Source: RYN-433 sp036558265 (GTDB taxonomy: Bacteria; Planctomycetota; Phycisphaerae; Tepidisphaerales; Tepidisphaeraceae). From it: 6,237 bases of DNA. Shown in pieces: positions 4,866 through 6,237 of this stretch (the first letter of the stretch is position 1; every line of letters begins with the position of its first letter). The stretch is taken from positions 1-6,237 of the forward strand of contig DATBFY010000406.1 of the NCBI GenBank assembly GCA_036558265.1, read 5' to 3'. A model generated the notes under the pieces. That model had not been told where the DNA came from. It made no database searches and worked only from the letters and a program-made list of their open reading frames with translations. The translations under genes were made by a program, and so were the position numbers.

Positions 4866-6237
4866 ATGCACGCAATGCCGGTCATGATTGCGATCCTGTG
4901 CGCCATGGCGATTGCCTATCGGTATTACAGCGCCTTCATCGCCGCACGAGTCGCGGTCCTGGACGATTCCCGCACCACCCCCGCCGTCCGCCTCAACGAC
5001 GGCCAGAACTACCACCCCACCAACAAGTGGGTCCTCTTCGGCCACCACTTCGCCGCCATCAGTGGCGCCGGCCCGCTCATCGGCCCGGTGCTGGCGGCAC
5101 AGTTCGGTTACCTGCCGGGACTGCTCTGGATCGTCATCGGGGTCTGTCTCGGCGGCGCAGTCCAGGATTTTCTCGTCCTCGTCGCCTCGATGCGCCGCAA
5201 CGGCCAATCCCTCGCACAGATCGCCTTCGAAGAGATCGGCCGCATCGGCGGCACCACCGCCATGACCGCCATCCTCTTCATCATCGTCATCGCACTCGCC
5301 GGCCTCGGAAAGGTCGTCGTCAATGCCCTCGGCGGTGAGGCCGTGAAATACCCCGCCGACAGCCAGCTCGTCGTCACCGACCCGATCCAGTCCTCCGCCC
5401 CCGGTCGCTACCTGATCCCCGCCAATTCCAAGCTGGTCTGGAACGGCGGGAAGTCGGAGATGACGATCAAAGAACCCTTCGTCCTCAAGTCGCCCGTCGC
5501 CCCGCTCGCCACCCCGAGCGCTGACCGTTCCACGAGCACCCTCCCGATCCCCCCCGGCGCCGTCCGCGCCATGCCCGGCAGCTCCTGGGGCACCTTCACC
5601 ATCGCCGCAACCATCCCAATCGCCCTTTTCGTCGGCCTCTACATGTACAAGCTCCGCCCCGGCCGCGTCGCCGAGGCCTCCATCATCGGCGCCGCCCTCA
5701 CCATCGGCGCCACCATCGCCGGTGCATGGGTCGCCCGACACCCGATTGGCGCCTGGTTCAACCTCACGCAGGTGCAGGTCACCTGGGCCATGGCCATCTA
5801 CGGCTTTGTCGCCGCCGTCCTTCCCGTCTGGGTCCTCCTCGCCCCGCGCGATTACCTTTCCAGCTTCCTCAAGATCGGCACGATCGCGCTCCTGGTCATC
5901 GGGACCATCGTCGCCAATCCCAAACTCGAGGCCCCCGCCTTCAACGAGGTCTTCAAGAACGGCGGCCCGATCGTCGGCGGCAAGATCTTCCCCTTCCTCT
6001 TCATCACCATCATGTGCGGCGCGATCAGCGGGTTTCACGCGCTGGTCTCCTCCGGCACCACGCCCAAGATGATCAAGAACGAGAAGGACGCGCGCACCAT
6101 CGGCTACGGCGCGATGCTCATCGAAGGCCTGGTCGGCTGCGTCGCGATGATCGCGGCGGCGACGCTTCCCGTCGGCGACTACTACGCGATGAACACGGCG
6201 CTGGCGAACGCCCCGGCGTTCCACGACAAGATCGTCT
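4866..6237 (+). CDS. cstA: CstA-family transporter (carbon starvation protein), 3' end outside the window
   Basis: The first 457 codons of a polytopic inner-membrane transporter of the CstA/BtsT family, known in enterobacteria for peptide and pyruvate uptake during nutrient limitation. The frame is open to the right edge. Diagnostic blocks closely match E. coli CstA and BtsT: AYRYYSAFIA (17-26), TPAVRLNDGQNY then FGHHFAAISGAGPLIGPV (58-75), GGAVQDF (96-102), LPVWVLLAPRDYLSSFLKIG (319-338), FPFLFITIMCGAISGFHALV and SSGTTPKM (375-402). E. coli members are about 700 residues, so roughly a third is missing. The N-terminus begins near the second E. coli helix, and an upstream stop rules out an extension. 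Residues about 156-238 form an extra hydrophilic loop of about 80 residues where the E. coli protein passes directly from VVKAL to SPWGTYTV. The gene is divergent from the desaturase operon. The family is certain; the substrate is not. Confidence 0.95.
   Translation, partial: MHAMPVMIAILCAMAIAYRYYSAFIAARVAVLDDSRTTPAVRLNDGQNYHPTNKWVLFGHHFAAISGAGPLIGPVLAAQFGYLPGLLWIVIGVCLGGAVQDFLVLVASMRRNGQSLAQIAFEEIGRIGGTTAMTAILFIIVIALAGLGKVVVNALGGEAVKYPADSQLVVTDPIQSSAPGRYLIPANSKLVWNGGKSEMTIKEPFVLKSPVAPLATPSADRSTSTLPIPPGAVRAMPGSSWGTFTIAATIPIALFVGLYMYKLRPGRVAEASIIGAALTIGATIAGAWVARHPIGAWFNLTQVQVTWAMAIYGFVAAVLPVWVLLAPRDYLSSFLKIGTIALLVIGTIVANPKLEAPAFNEVFKNGGPIVGGKIFPFLFITIMCGAISGFHALVSSGTTPKMIKNEKDARTIGYGAMLIEGLVGCVAMIAAATLPVGDYYAMNTALANAPAFHDKIV

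Noticed and set aside
4591..4906. Several overlapping minus-strand frames of 73-94 codons upstream of the desaturase
   Set aside because: They overlap one another and the start of cstA, have no family resemblance and no good ribosome site.
4860..6224. A 454-codon minus-strand open frame, rich in Asp, Glu and Gly
   Set aside because: It is the antisense shadow of cstA, which matches its family over the whole length; the acidic low-complexity composition follows from GTC, ATC and GCC codons read backwards.

Overview
This is a high-GC bacterial window with a strong bias toward C or G at third codon positions. No rRNA, tRNA, CRISPR array or transposase is visible. The families present are a secreted tetratricopeptide-type protein, a sugar phosphate isomerase/epimerase, a soluble plant-type acyl-ACP desaturase, and a CstA transporter with a long loop insert. 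Together with loosely packed, mixed-strand genes, they fit Planctomycetota or a neighbouring phylum best. That placement is a low-confidence inference, because no phylogenetic marker is present.

Layout. (1) Positions 1-444, minus strand: the start of a secreted TPR-like protein that runs off the left edge. (2) Positions 445-657: a divergent intergenic region with candidate promoters for both flanking genes. (3) Positions 658-1683, plus strand: a xylose-isomerase-like TIM-barrel protein with a strong Shine-Dalgarno sequence. (4) Positions 1684-1793: a convergent gap with complementary purine and pyrimidine tracts and a 9-nt tandem repeat. (5) Positions 4515 down to 1794, minus strand: a compact three-gene unit of acyl-ACP desaturase, hemolysin-III/PAQR membrane protein and D-2-hydroxyacid dehydrogenase, with gaps of 42 and 13 bp. 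(6) Positions 4516-4865: a 350-bp divergent intergenic region. (7) Positions 4866 to the right edge, plus strand: a CstA-family peptide/pyruvate transporter, cut off by the window.

How the genes may work together. The minus-strand unit is the most interesting part. The desaturase sets membrane fluidity by introducing a double bond into acyl-ACP. The PAQR/HlyIII family is linked in other organisms to sensing or adjusting membrane lipids. Their pairing suggests a bacterial membrane-homeostasis operon, but this is inference from gene order. The dehydrogenase has no obvious link to lipids. CstA and the isomerase suggest uptake and processing of small carbon compounds, but nothing ties them to each other apart from a shared 14-nt sequence upstream of both.

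Two smaller anomalies stand out. Alanine codon choice in cstA switches abruptly from GCC to GCG near position 6020. The nucleotide-binding glycine motif of the dehydrogenase is degenerate. I see no clearly new defence, mobile or RNA-based system here.
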